Shown: piece by piece, positions 22,795-33,012 of the stretch
How positions within the stretch are numbered: the first letter of the stretch is position 1
Layout of the letters: each line of letters opens with the position of its first letter
Assembly: GCA_028280805.1 (NCBI GenBank)
Contig: JANQLB010000127.1
Coordinates: 1-64,000, forward strand
Direction: 5' to 3'
DNA: 64,000 nt
Origin: Tissierellales bacterium
GTDB lineage: Bacteria > Bacillota > Clostridia > Tissierellales > VENL01
Notes under the pieces: generated by a model
Database searches by the model: none
Seen by the model: only the letters and a program-made list of their open reading frames with translations
What the model was told of the DNA's origin: nothing
Translations under genes and position numbers: made by a program

Positions 22795-22882
22795 CTAATC
22801 ACTCCCCTTGCTACATTTCTAATTTAAAATTATTTTCTAGTATCTATTATACCACTTAAGGGTCAAAAGTTAAAACGAAAGA

Positions 22883-22900
22883 AGTGACACTGTTGTCACT
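22883..22900 (-). terminator. Hairpin downstream of 22922 gene
   Basis: AGTGACA/TGTCACT stem, weak U-tract. Confidence 0.4.
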
Positions 22901-22921
22901 CCTTTAGAATAAATCTTTTAA

Positions 22922-23116
22922 CTATTTCCTATCCTCTAGTTTATCTAATACAGCTTGTAATCTCCTAGCCTGCATACCGGTTTCTTCTGCAAACATCTTA
23001 AAAGTTTCAGCAATTTCCATATCATTGGTATGCTTTGAAAACATTTCATAATCTCTAACCATTTCTTGAGCATCAAGTAATTTTTTCTTAATCATATCTT
23101 TTTGATCCATATTCAT
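22922..23116 (-). CDS. Small helical protein, ferritin-like fragment architecture
   Basis: RBS (GGAGGTG) and ORF; MVRDYEMFSKHTNDMEIAETFKMFAEETGMQARRLQAVL helix pattern. Confidence 0.65.
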   Translation of the reverse strand: MNMDQKDMIKKKLLDAQEMVRDYEMFSKHTNDMEIAETFKMFAEETGMQARRLQAVLDKLEDRK

Positions 23117-23374
23117 AAAAACACCTCCTACAATAATTTAGTATTATTTTCTCTAAAAATTTGTTGAATATGTAATTTTTATTATATAAAAGTAAAAAAT
23201 ATAATTATTACATTTATAAGTTAATGTATAATATACTCTTTTCATCATTAATCTTTTTTTATATAATGTTTTTATAACTTTTTAAAGGTAATATGTTTTG
23301 AGTGTCGAAATACTTTTATAGTAACAATTGCACTTTTTAGTTTTGTTTTTTTTTTTGAAAAAAGGAGGCATAAA

Positions 23375-25126
23375 ATGGGAAGTTTTAGAACATTAAAGGA
23401 CTTTTTTATTAAACACAAATGGAGATATTTATTAGGAATATTTTGGCTCATTATTGTAGATATTGTTCAGCTAATTGTTCCTCAAATATTAAGAACTGTT
23501 ACTGATTTATTAGAAGTTGAACAACTTACTTCATCAAGTCTTATCAAGTATGCAGTTTACATTGTTTTGACAGGTCTAGTTATAGGACTTGGCAGGTATT
23601 ATTGGAGAATTTACATTATGGGAACATCTTATGAACTTGAATATTATATAAGAAACAAGCTTTTTAGACATCTTCAGACTTTATCAACAAACTATTTTAA
23701 CAAAAATAAAACCGGTGATCTTATGGCACACGGCACTGAAGATATAAACAGAATCCGTATGGCATTAGGTCCAGGGATTGTTATGATAACTGATGCAATT
23801 TTTATGACTATAGCAGCTTTAATAATGATGATATATACAACTAATATAAGATTAGCTGTTATGGCAATAATACCATTACCTTTTTTAGCACTTACCATTG
23901 GTAAATTTGGAAAGGTAATTTTTAAACGCTCTAAGCTTGTTCAAGAATCTTTCTCAGATTTATCGGATAATGCTCAGGAAAATTTCTCAGGTATAAGAGT
24001 TGTAAAATCTTTTGTGCAGGAAGAAAGAGAAATAAAAAAATTCACAAAATCTAATAAACAAAACTTCAAGGCTAATATGCACTTAATTAAAATTCACGGT
24101 CTGTTTGAACCGATAGTTAGATTTATTTCGTCTCTTAGCTATCTGATTGTAATATGGTATGGAGGTACTCTTGTAATAAGAGGAACTATATCATTAGGAG
24201 ATTTCGTAGCTTTTATCAGTTATTTAGGTCTTTTAGTATGGCCTATGATGGCCATAGGCTTTGTTATAAACATCTTACAAAGAGGTGCTGCATCAATGGA
24301 TCGTATTAATAAAATTATGGCTGAAAAGCCTGAAATATATGACCATGAAGATGTAATAAATAAAAAGTCAATTGAAGGAGAAATCGAATTTAGGAATGTG
24401 TCATTTAAGTATCCGGAAAGTATAGAATATGCTCTTAAAGATATAAGCTTTAAAGTTCCTAAAGGTTCTACTTTAGGTATAGTAGGCAGAACCGGAAGTG
24501 GTAAAACTACTATTATTACACTATTATTAAGACTATATGAGATAGAGGAAGGAGAAATCTTAGTAGATGGAGTAAATGTGTCTAAGATACCTTTAAAAAC
24601 TCTTAGAGAAAATATAGGATATGTATCTCAAGATAACTTTTTATTTTCTACTTCTATTAAAGATAATATTTCCTTTGCCTTTGAAGATGAGATTAAGAAT
24701 GAACAAATATATGAAGCAGCTAAAATATCACAAGTCTATGATAATATTATAGAATTTCCTCAAAAGTTTGACACATCTTTAGGAGAACGCGGAGTTACAC
24801 TATCAGGCGGACAAAGACAGAGAACTGCACTGGCTAGAGCAATAATCAAAAATCCTGATATTTTAATTTTAGATGATAGTCTATCAGCAGTAGATACTCA
24901 AACAGAGGAAAAAATATTGGATAATTTAGAGAAAGTTATGAAGAATAGAACAAATATGTTAATTGCTCATAGAATTTCTACTGTTAAAAATTCAGATCAA
25001 ATTATAGTATTTGATGAAGGAAAAATTGTTGAAAGAGGAATTCATGAAGAACTAATAGAAAAAAAAGGATTGTATAATGATATTTATAATAAGCAGTTAT
25101 TAGAAGAAAAAATCAGTAATAAATAA
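23375..25126 (+). CDS. ABC exporter subunit (TMD-NBD), BmrC/YheI-like half with non-canonical Walker B
   Basis: Walker A GRTGSGKT, LSGGQRQR signature, ILDDSLSAVD (Asp in place of catalytic Glu). Confidence 0.92.
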   Translation: MGSFRTLKDFFIKHKWRYLLGIFWLIIVDIVQLIVPQILRTVTDLLEVEQLTSSSLIKYAVYIVLTGLVIGLGRYYWRIYIMGTSYELEYYIRNKLFRHLQTLSTNYFNKNKTGDLMAHGTEDINRIRMALGPGIVMITDAIFMTIAALIMMIYTTNIRLAVMAIIPLPFLALTIGKFGKVIFKRSKLVQESFSDLSDNAQENFSGIRVVKSFVQEEREIKKFTKSNKQNFKANMHLIKIHGLFEPIVRFISSLSYLIVIWYGGTLVIRGTISLGDFVAFISYLGLLVWPMMAIGFVINILQRGAASMDRINKIMAEKPEIYDHEDVINKKSIEGEIEFRNVSFKYPESIEYALKDISFKVPKGSTLGIVGRTGSGKTTIITLLLRLYEIEEGEILVDGVNVSKIPLKTLRENIGYVSQDNFLFSTSIKDNISFAFEDEIKNEQIYEAAKISQVYDNIIEFPQKFDTSLGERGVTLSGGQRQRTALARAIIKNPDILILDDSLSAVDTQTEEKILDNLEKVMKNRTNMLIAHRISTVKNSDQIIVFDEGKIVERGIHEELIEKKGLYNDIYNKQLLEEKISNK

Positions 25127-25139
25127 AGGAGGGAATAAT

Positions 25140-27245
25140 ATGTCTAATATTCATGAAGAACAAACCCTCGGTAAAGTATATGATTCTAAATTAATGAAAA
25201 GACTTTTGTCATATGCTAAACCCTATTGGTTTTATATATTAATATCAATTATTCTTGTAGTTTTTGTAACAGGAACTCAATTAGCAAGACCTTATATCAT
25301 TAAAATTGTAATTGATGATCATATTGGAGCAGTTCAACAACCTATGTATGTTTTTGATAAAGATGATGCCCCTATAGAAGGGATTTTATTTGAAAACAAG
25401 ATATATGTTAGAGAAGGACAGCTAAGTGACACACAGAAGGAAAATTTTAAAGGTACTCAAAAACAAACAATAATAAAGAATAAAGGTAGTTACTATCTGA
25501 TAGATGGAGCTATTGACTTTAATGAAATAGAAAATCAAAAATCAGATATTGTAATTGAAAAAGCTGAAAATAACTATATTATAAAAAATAATCAACAAGA
25601 ATTTACAGGCAGACTATTAAGTAATAAAGAATATCAAGTATTTAGAGAAAAAGATATTATTGGTTTATCTCAGATTGGCATACTATTTCTTATACTTATT
25701 GTAGTAGCATTTGTTTTTCACTATTTACAAATATATATCTTAAATTATGCAAGCAAAAAAATAATATTTAATTTAAGGCAGGATGTCTTTTCTCACATTC
25801 AGAAAATGTCATTATCTTATTTTGATAAAAATCCTGTTGGAAGATTAGTTACTAGGACGGCTAATGACACGGAAAGACTTAATGAAATGTATGCAGATGT
25901 AATGGTTAACTTATTTAAAGACGTTTTTATGTTAATAGGCATAGTAATAATTATGATACAGTTAAACTTAAAGCTTGCTTTGTTAAGTCTTTCCGTAGTT
26001 CCATTTATTCTACTGGCATCAGGAGTTTTTAGGTATTTTATAAGAACAATCTATAGACTTGTTAGAATTAAACTTGCTCGTATCAATTCTACATTAAACG
26101 AAAATATTACAGGAATGAAAACAGTTCACATCTACAAAAAAGAAGACAAGAAATTTAGAGAATTTGATAAAATTAATACTGATTATTTAAAAACTACTAA
26201 AAGACAAGTTAGAGTCTTTGCACTTTTTAGACCAGCAATAGAAATTATTCGTTCTTTGGGAATTGCTGCGATCATTTGGTATGGTGGAGGTAGAGTTTTA
26301 ATAGGAGCTGTTGAATTTGGAGTATTATATGCTTTTGTAAACTATTTACAAGAATTTTTTAGACCTATTATGGAGTTAACTCAGAAATACAATATATTAC
26401 AGGCTGCCATGGCTTCATCTGAAAGAATTTTTGAAATTTTAGATACAGAACCTCAAATTGAATTAATTGATAATCCAAAATCTATATCATCTATAAAAGG
26501 TAAAATAGAGTTTAAAAACGTCTGGTTTGCATATGAAGATGAAAATTGGGTTCTTAGGGATGTAAGCTTCACAATTAATACAGGAGAATCTGTCGCTCTT
26601 GTAGGTGCAACAGGTGCAGGAAAATCATCAATAATTAATCTTATTAATAGATTTTATGATATACAAAAGGGTGAAATATTAATTGATGGTATAAACATTA
26701 AAGAAATAGATAAATATGAGCTTAGAAAACATATTGGAATTGTTCTTCAAGATGTATTCTTGTTTACTGGTAATATTCGTGATAATATTCGCCTTAATGA
26801 TGAAAGTATATCTCAACAAAAGGTTGAAGAAGTATCTAAGTATGTTAATGCTCATAAGTTTATCAAAAAGCTTCCAAATCAATATGACGAACCGGTTATG
26901 GAAAGAGGTGCAACCTTATCTGCCGGAGAAAAACAGCTTTTAGCATTTGCTAGAGCTTTAGCATTTGACCCGGATATACTGGTTCTTGATGAAGCTACTT
27001 CAAATATAGATACTGAAACCGAAGTTTTAATTCAAGATGCTTTACTTAAACTTATTAAAAATAGAACATCAATCGCAATAGCTCACAGACTTTCAACAAT
27101 ACAACATTCAGACAAAATCATTGTTCTGCATAAGGGTAAGGTAAGAGAAATGGGTAATCATCAAGAACTACTTGATAAGGGCGGAATATATTATGATTTA
27201 TACAGGCTTCAGTACAAAGAAGATTTTGGTTTAGAAAATTGTTAG
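25140..27245 (+). CDS. ABC exporter subunit (TMD-NBD), BmrD/YheH-like half with extracytoplasmic insertion
   Basis: Walker A GATGAGKS, degenerate signature LSAGEKQ, LDEATSNID; ~110-aa insertion after TM1. Confidence 0.92.
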   Translation: MSNIHEEQTLGKVYDSKLMKRLLSYAKPYWFYILISIILVVFVTGTQLARPYIIKIVIDDHIGAVQQPMYVFDKDDAPIEGILFENKIYVREGQLSDTQKENFKGTQKQTIIKNKGSYYLIDGAIDFNEIENQKSDIVIEKAENNYIIKNNQQEFTGRLLSNKEYQVFREKDIIGLSQIGILFLILIVVAFVFHYLQIYILNYASKKIIFNLRQDVFSHIQKMSLSYFDKNPVGRLVTRTANDTERLNEMYADVMVNLFKDVFMLIGIVIIMIQLNLKLALLSLSVVPFILLASGVFRYFIRTIYRLVRIKLARINSTLNENITGMKTVHIYKKEDKKFREFDKINTDYLKTTKRQVRVFALFRPAIEIIRSLGIAAIIWYGGGRVLIGAVEFGVLYAFVNYLQEFFRPIMELTQKYNILQAAMASSERIFEILDTEPQIELIDNPKSISSIKGKIEFKNVWFAYEDENWVLRDVSFTINTGESVALVGATGAGKSSIINLINRFYDIQKGEILIDGINIKEIDKYELRKHIGIVLQDVFLFTGNIRDNIRLNDESISQQKVEEVSKYVNAHKFIKKLPNQYDEPVMERGATLSAGEKQLLAFARALAFDPDILVLDEATSNIDTETEVLIQDALLKLIKNRTSIAIAHRLSTIQHSDKIIVLHKGKVREMGNHQELLDKGGIYYDLYRLQYKEDFGLENC

Positions 27246-27272
27246 TATTTACAGTAATTAAGCAATATTTAT

Positions 27273-27300
27273 AAGACCGATTAATTTTTAATCGGTTCTT
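27273..27300 (+). terminator. Intrinsic terminator after ABC operon
   Basis: AAGACCGATTAA/TTAATCGGTTCTT stem. Confidence 0.6.
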
Positions 27301-27377
27301 CTATTGTAATTATTTTGATTTTTATATAAAATGGTTATGTTATTGTTTTTTAAATTAATACTAGGAGTGAATTATTA

Positions 27378-28187
27378 ATGCACGACTTTCATGTTCACAG
27401 TAGCTATTCTGCAGATTGTAAATATTGTATGGAAACTATGATAAAAGGAGCAATAAAAGCTGATGCAAAATCTATAGTATTTACAGATCATATTGACTAT
27501 GAGTATGGTAGCCCTGATATAAATTTTGTATTTGAAATAAAGGACTACCTCAAAGATATTATGAGGCTTAGAAATAAATATAAAAATGATGTTCAAATCT
27601 TAAGCGGATTAGAAATTGGTATGCAGCCCTATCTAAATGAAAAAAATAATAAATTAGTCCAAAACCATGAATTTGATTTCATCATTATGTCAACTCATCT
27701 TGTTGAAGGAGTAGAACTTCATGGAGGAGATTTCTTTAAAAATAAGAAAAAGATTGATGCTTTTGAACAATACTATAACGAAGTCCTATTAAATCTTAAT
27801 TCCTTTAGTAATTTTGATGTTGTAGGACATCTTAACCTTATTGATAGATATATAAATTTTATGGACAAGTCTAATGACTCTTTAGATATTGGAGATTATC
27901 GTGATATTTTGAAAAAAGTTCTTGAAAAAATAATATCTATGGGTAAAGGTATTGAAATAAATACATCAGGTTATCGTTATGGAATTAGTTCATGTCTTCC
28001 AAATATAGAAATCATTAAACTCTATAAGGAGCTGGGAGGAGAAATATTTACCATTGGGTCTGATGCTCACACACCCAGTGACATAGGTCATAACTTTGAT
28101 GTTGCTAAAGCACTTTTAAAGGAATTGGGTTATACACATATGAGTATGTTTAAAAATAGAAGAAATAATTTTATAAAAATTGACTAA
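27378..28187 (+). CDS. PHP-domain histidinol-phosphatase-like protein
   Basis: DFHVHSSYSADC, FTDHIDYEYG, IGSDAHTPSDIG PHP motifs. Confidence 0.88.
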   Translation: MHDFHVHSSYSADCKYCMETMIKGAIKADAKSIVFTDHIDYEYGSPDINFVFEIKDYLKDIMRLRNKYKNDVQILSGLEIGMQPYLNEKNNKLVQNHEFDFIIMSTHLVEGVELHGGDFFKNKKKIDAFEQYYNEVLLNLNSFSNFDVVGHLNLIDRYINFMDKSNDSLDIGDYRDILKKVLEKIISMGKGIEINTSGYRYGISSCLPNIEIIKLYKELGGEIFTIGSDAHTPSDIGHNFDVAKALLKELGYTHMSMFKNRRNNFIKID

Positions 28188-28199
28188 TATATAAAAAGT

Positions 28200-28233
28200 G
28201 ACTCAGTTTATTAAAACTTATATAAACTGAGTC
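28200..28233. terminator. Bidirectional terminator between convergent genes
   Basis: GACTCAGTTTAT/ATAAACTGAGTC stem. Confidence 0.65.
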
Positions 28234-28238
28234 TTATC

Positions 28239-28481
28239 TTATTTTTCTAATCTTTTTATTTCTATTCTTTCATCATGACCGCATATTTCACATAGGTACA
28301 AATGCACACATTTATCATAGGAAGCTCCATCTACCATTTGTGTTATGTCATTTGATAAATAAGGACTGTAATCATCTAGGTAATCAACTAAAGGACCTTG
28401 ATCTACCATCAATCCGCTACAATTAATACATTCTATAAAATACTGTTCTAAACCATTACATACAGGACATATTAACTCCAT
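28239..28481 (-). CDS. Small putative zinc-ribbon protein
   Basis: CPVCNG...CINCSG...CEICG Cys pairs; RBS AGAGGTG before ATG at 28481. Confidence 0.7.
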   Translation of the reverse strand: MELICPVCNGLEQYFIECINCSGLMVDQGPLVDYLDDYSPYLSNDITQMVDGASYDKCVHLYLCEICGHDERIEIKRLEK

Positions 28482-28605
28482 TGTAAACACCTCTTTTGTT
28501 AATAAACTAATTACCTGATTTTTTATTATGTAATATAGTTATTTTAACCAATGTAATTAATTTTACCCAAAAACAGTATATATGTTTTTTTAATTAACTG
28601 ATTTT

Positions 28606-29355
28606 TTATTTTAGGATAGTTATCTCAATTCTTCTGTTTTTACTTTTTCCTTCTTCTGTATCATTTGATGCAATAGGCTTGTATTCTCCCCATCCTGTGA
28701 AAGAAAACCTGCTTTCCTCTATATTTTCTTTTTCTATAAAGTAACGCATGACACTTATTGCTCTTGCGGCTGACAACTCCCAATTAGATGGAAATTTCTC
28801 AGTATTAATGGGTTGATTGTCAGTAAATCCTTCTACTCTTATTTTGTTATCTATATCTTTAATTTTATCGGCAATCTTGTCTAATATAATATTACCTTCA
28901 TCAGTTAGAATTGCTTGTCCACTGCCAAATAAAATACTATCTTTAAATCTAATTAAAAGTCCATCTTCATTTTGTATAACATATACATCGTTTATAAGCT
29001 GATTATCTCTTAGATATTGAATAAATTCTTCATTTGAAGTATTCATATCTTCTTCTATATTTTTAAGCTGAAACAGCTCTTGAGCTAAGTTTATGTTTTG
29101 TTCTTCTAACATTTGATTTTCTTCAGTTAAGCTTTGATAATCATCTTCAATCTTTAATTTCTCAGATTGTAATTGATCAACTCTACTTCCTAGTTCTTGT
29201 TTAACTTGATATAATACACTATTCTCACTTGCAGACGTGACAAAAAATATTATAAAGAAAATTAATATGATAGTTACCATATCACTATAAGTTAAAATCC
29301 AAGTGCTTGAAATATCAAAATCTTCATGGGCTTTACTTTTATTTTGAAATCTCAT
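28606..29355 (-). CDS. MotB-like / OmpA-domain flagellar motor protein
   Basis: TM with conserved Asp (WILTYSDMVTIILIFFIIFF) and OmpA domain (IRVEGFTDNQPI...NWELSAARAISVMRYFI...NRRIEI). Confidence 0.88.
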   Translation of the reverse strand: MRFQNKSKAHEDFDISSTWILTYSDMVTIILIFFIIFFVTSASENSVLYQVKQELGSRVDQLQSEKLKIEDDYQSLTEENQMLEEQNINLAQELFQLKNIEEDMNTSNEEFIQYLRDNQLINDVYVIQNEDGLLIRFKDSILFGSGQAILTDEGNIILDKIADKIKDIDNKIRVEGFTDNQPINTEKFPSNWELSAARAISVMRYFIEKENIEESRFSFTGWGEYKPIASNDTEEGKSKNRRIEITILK

Positions 29356-30142
29356 ATAATCTCTTCATTCCTTCCATAGCTGTAGAATTAGGATAGGTCA
29401 TTTTTTCATCATCCATAAGCATAGAATTCATCTTGTCAAAGACATTTCTAGTAGAATCACTTTTTGCTATAAGGATTATTCCCTCTGTAATAATCTTATA
29501 AAGAAGCATCTTCTTATCAATAAAATCTTTTACTCTTCCCATTAAAGGTACAGCTATAAAATTAGCAATTAAAGCTCCGTATAATGTACTAACTAATGCT
29601 GTAGCCATATTAGATGCAATTAAGTCCGGCTGATTGATATGAGATAAGAGTCCTACCATTCCAATTAATGTCCCCACCAATCCAAAGGCAGGAGCTACTT
29701 GTGCTATCATTTTTAATACGTTATAAGTTCTGTATAGATTTACTTCCTTAGCATATATTTCTTTATTAAGTACAGTTTCTATGTCTTCAGATTTTTCATA
29801 GTCACACACTAAAGTCATTCCATTTTTTATAAAAGAATCTTCTTCCACTTCGATACTTGACTGCAATTTTATTAATCCATCTTTTTTAACTTTTACAGCA
29901 TATCTATATATTTTATATACAGCCACCTCATAATCAATATTATCTTTAAAGCTTTCTCTTATTAACTTTATAGAAGAAGTTAAAGTTTTAAAAGGATAAC
30001 TAATAATTAAAGATAGCAGTATACCTGCTAGAATAAGCTGTAAAGCATTAATATTGATAAAGTCTACCCAAGATATGCTTCCCAAAATAGAATGTATTAA
30101 GACTAATATTAAAATAGTAATAATTATAATTCTAAATTTCAT
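29339..30142 (-). CDS. MotA/TolQ/ExbB proton channel family protein
   Basis: APAFGLVGTLIGMVGLL...MATALVSTLYGALIANFIAVPL. Confidence 0.9.
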   Translation of the reverse strand: MKFRIIIITILILVLIHSILGSISWVDFININALQLILAGILLSLIISYPFKTLTSSIKLIRESFKDNIDYEVAVYKIYRYAVKVKKDGLIKLQSSIEVEEDSFIKNGMTLVCDYEKSEDIETVLNKEIYAKEVNLYRTYNVLKMIAQVAPAFGLVGTLIGMVGLLSHINQPDLIASNMATALVSTLYGALIANFIAVPLMGRVKDFIDKKMLLYKIITEGIILIAKSDSTRNVFDKMNSMLMDDEKMTYPNSTAMEGMKRLYEISK

Positions 30143-30263
30143 TACATTTTCCTCCGATGTATGTATTATGATTAAATTTTATCATATTTCTACAATGAGT
30201 TACATATAAACTTAGATTTTGTTTTCTAAATTAAAAAATATAACTTTATTAAATGCTATATTG

Positions 30264-30944
30264 TTATTTTTTAAATAAGGTTTTTATAGACTTAATTAAT
30301 AAAGTAATTATGGTTATAACTAATACAATAATAAGGAAGGTTTGAAATTTATTGTACCAAAGCCTTACCCTAATCCAAGTTAAAGGAAAAAGTAATATAT
30401 CTTTTATTTTAAATTCTTCTTTTCTTCCTACAGTAAGAGTATACTTCCCTTCTTCTTTAACATTGTCATATACGACAATGTAATAGGGAGCATCATTTTC
30501 AAGCTTAATAGTTTCTTCTTGTCTCATCAAGTACCTTGTCTGGGTAAAAGGCTCGAAAAACTCCTCCTTTACTTCAACTGGTTCAATAATCTTAACTCCA
30601 TAACCCTCTGGTACTTCAAATGGCACTTCAATTTCAGGTTTTTCAAACTCTTTACCAAGAATAGCTATACTTGGAGTAAAGTCTTCATTGTCTTTAATTT
30701 TAGGAATTGTCATTTGGACATATAAGTCCATTCCTCTTTTTCCATCTATTTTATAATAATGCACATTACTATCATGTGTTAATTCTCCATATACTGCCCA
30801 TGATATTTCCGGATTATCAATTTTTATTGATTCATTTATAGAAATATTTGTTCCATCATTAAAAATTGGCTTATGAGCATAAATTAATGAAGTAAAAGTT
30901 AATAGAAAAATAACTACTATTACAAATACTCTTTTTATTTTCAT
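30264..30944 (-). CDS. Secreted/membrane-anchored protein of unknown function
   Basis: N-terminal signal peptide, C-terminal TM; intact ORF. Confidence 0.6.
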   Translation of the reverse strand: MKIKRVFVIVVIFLLTFTSLIYAHKPIFNDGTNISINESIKIDNPEISWAVYGELTHDSNVHYYKIDGKRGMDLYVQMTIPKIKDNEDFTPSIAILGKEFEKPEIEVPFEVPEGYGVKIIEPVEVKEEFFEPFTQTRYLMRQEETIKLENDAPYYIVVYDNVKEEGKYTLTVGRKEEFKIKDILLFPLTWIRVRLWYNKFQTFLIIVLVITIITLLIKSIKTLFKK

Positions 30945-31274
30945 TTAACCATTCCTTTCTTATAAATATACTAAATCAATTCAAATTGCTAATTCTCCAA
31001 TAAAAAACAGTATTTTAAAATTTAAATTTATTTTAATACTATTCATAAATGTTGTTAATAATAATTTTTAAAAAAAGTAAACATAGAAGCTATTGAAGTT
31101 GTCACCAAACTATTAAATTAATTATAAAATATATAGTTAATATCGTTCCTTTTAAAATGTAACCAAATCATGAAATATTATTAGTCGTTAAAATGCATAA
31201 GTATATTTTATTTACTTTTTGCATATTTCTTATAGTATTTATCATCATGAAAATATTACACTTCTCTGGACAAT

Positions 31275-31330
31275 AAAATAGTGTTAATATCATTCATTTG
31301 TAAAAAACGAGCGGAATTTAACACTATTTT
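31275..31330. other. 13-bp inverted repeat in a large intergenic gap
   Basis: AAAATAGTGTTAA (31275-31287) / TTAACACTATTTT (31318-31330). Confidence 0.55.
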
Positions 31331-31529
31331 TTAAATATAAAATGTACTCTCTTATAGGTTATACTATTTAATTGAATTTTATAGCTAATTAGTTTAATTT
31401 GTAAGTTTAAAAGATTGCTTAATTTCAGAAGCCTAAGGAGTAGAAAATTTGTCCATTTTACAAGCAATTCTATTTTCACCCTTAAAAGTCATGTGAAATT
31501 TTTTACAAATGTCCCTTCTTTCATATTCT

Positions 31530-31634
31530 CTAAATAGGTATTAATGTTTTTTCATATACTTTATATCCAATTCCTATAGCTGCTAAAATTAATATAGAAA
31601 CAACCGTAATTTTTATCATTCTATTGTTTTTCAC
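31530..31634 (-). CDS. Possible 34-aa single-TM small protein
   Basis: GTG-start ORF VKNNRMIKITVVSILILAAIGIGYKVYEKTLIPI*; lies 3' of the CuAO-N gene; below the ORF-track length cut-off. Confidence 0.4.
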   Translation of the reverse strand: MKNNRMIKITVVSILILAAIGIGYKVYEKTLIPI

Positions 31635-31709
31635 TCTATCTCACCCATTTATCTATACTGGAAATTCAAATTCATACCAACATTGTAATACATATTTTTC
31701 ACAGTGAAT

Positions 31710-32585
31710 TTATTCAAAAAACCATTGGTCATCAATTTTTTCAAACTTAATCTCACTTGCTTGATACATATTATCCTTTAATATATAGGTAATTTTTACA
31801 TCTCCAATAAAGTCTGTTGGAGATATTCGTACACCTAAACTTACCTTTAATTTATCATCAATCACTTGAAATGTACAATGATGTTTAAAGGATACGTCAG
31901 AAAAAAAGTATTCAGAATCGGTTTCATTATCTATCTTTTCTCTATCTATATCTATCACCGTTTTTTCATTACCTATATCAATTTCCACTTTATTTTCTGA
32001 TATCTTTGTTTTAACATTTTTTAAAATTATAGCCCTAGGATCATCTATGTATGTTTCTGTAAATGTTTCAGGATTTATTACGTGAACATTGGTACAATAT
32101 ACTCCTGTACCATAACCAGTAGTAAGAATAATTATTAACTCTTTTTCACCATCATCGTTGATATCACTTAATAAAAGTTTTGGAGCATATGTAGGATTAA
32201 TTACATTTTCCCAATCAAAATATCTTTTAGACTCATTAATTTCTAATGTAAAATCTTCATACATTCCATTATCATTTTCAACAGCAGATAAAGTTATTCC
32301 ATTTTCAGGAACGTTTGCCACAACACGTCTAATTTTATCATTTGTAGTAATGATAATAGAGTGTGCTTCCTCATTCCACTTTACATCGGCATCTAAGCTT
32401 TCAGCAATTGCTTTTATTGAAGGAATTACTTTTTCATCAATAACGACTGATTCAGTATCAAATTTTACTTCTTCTCCATTAACTATTATTTTAATTTTGT
32501 TATCTCCCGTTGCAAAAACTACACCTCCAATAAATATAAATATAGCTAAAGTAACTCCTATAAACCTTAATAATTTTTTATTCAT
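31710..32585 (-). CDS. Copper amine oxidase N-terminal (CuAO_N1)-like domain secreted protein
   Basis: Signal peptide; IKIIVNGEEVKFDTESVVIDEKVIPSIKAIAESLDADVKWNEEAHSIIITTND. Confidence 0.8.
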   Translation of the reverse strand: MNKKLLRFIGVTLAIFIFIGGVVFATGDNKIKIIVNGEEVKFDTESVVIDEKVIPSIKAIAESLDADVKWNEEAHSIIITTNDKIRRVVANVPENGITLSAVENDNGMYEDFTLEINESKRYFDWENVINPTYAPKLLLSDINDDGEKELIIILTTGYGTGVYCTNVHVINPETFTETYIDDPRAIILKNVKTKISENKVEIDIGNEKTVIDIDREKIDNETDSEYFFSDVSFKHHCTFQVIDDKLKVSLGVRISPTDFIGDVKITYILKDNMYQASEIKFEKIDDQWFFE

Positions 32586-32599
32586 CAATATTCATCTCC

Positions 32600-32894
32600 T
32601 TAAATTTTATAGATATTTAAATTCTCAATTTCTTTCATATCATCTAATAATGCTTGAGTTCCTTTCTCTGTTATTTTGTAAGTAGTCTTTTGTCTTCTTG
32701 TCAGTATTTCTTCAGCAATTTCTATGTATTCTAGTTCCTTCCACAGCTTTAGCTTTGGATATAATGAACCTGTTAAGAGAGTTATTTCTCCTTCTGATAT
32801 GGCTTTAACTTCTCCTATTAGGTCATATCTAGAAAGCTCTTTATTTAACTTGGATTCGATAAATAAAAATATACAATCACTTAATGACTTTCAT
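32600..32894 (-). pseudogene. PadR-like regulator, frameshifted at the second codon
   Basis: Open frame SLSDCIFLFIESKLNKELSRYDLIGEVKAISEGEITLLTGSLYPKLKLWKELEYIEIAEEILTRRQKTTYKITEKGTQALLDDMKEIENLNIYKI*; no in-frame ATG/GTG/TTG start; ATG at 32894 is out of frame by one A. Confidence 0.75.
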
Positions 32895-32935
32895 TATGCA
32901 TAAAAATCAGTTCAAATTTTTCTGAAAATAAAATA

Positions 32936-32998
32936 AGAGAACTTCCTGTATTTCTGGGAAAATATTTTTGTATAAAAAATACATAAAGGAAGTTCTCT
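32936..32998. repeat. Imperfect inverted repeat
   Basis: AGAGAACTTCCTgTATTT...AAATACataAAGGAAGTTCTCT. Confidence 0.65.
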
Positions 32999-33012
32999 AT
33001 ATAACCATACCA

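Noticed and set aside
23303-23310. TGTCGAAA resembling a Spo0A box upstream of the ABC exporter
   Set aside because: A single 7-mer match in AT-rich DNA is too weak without a second box or expression data.
26716-26943. 75-aa plus-strand ORF inside the second ABC gene
   Set aside because: Alternative frame within a well-supported ABC transporter.
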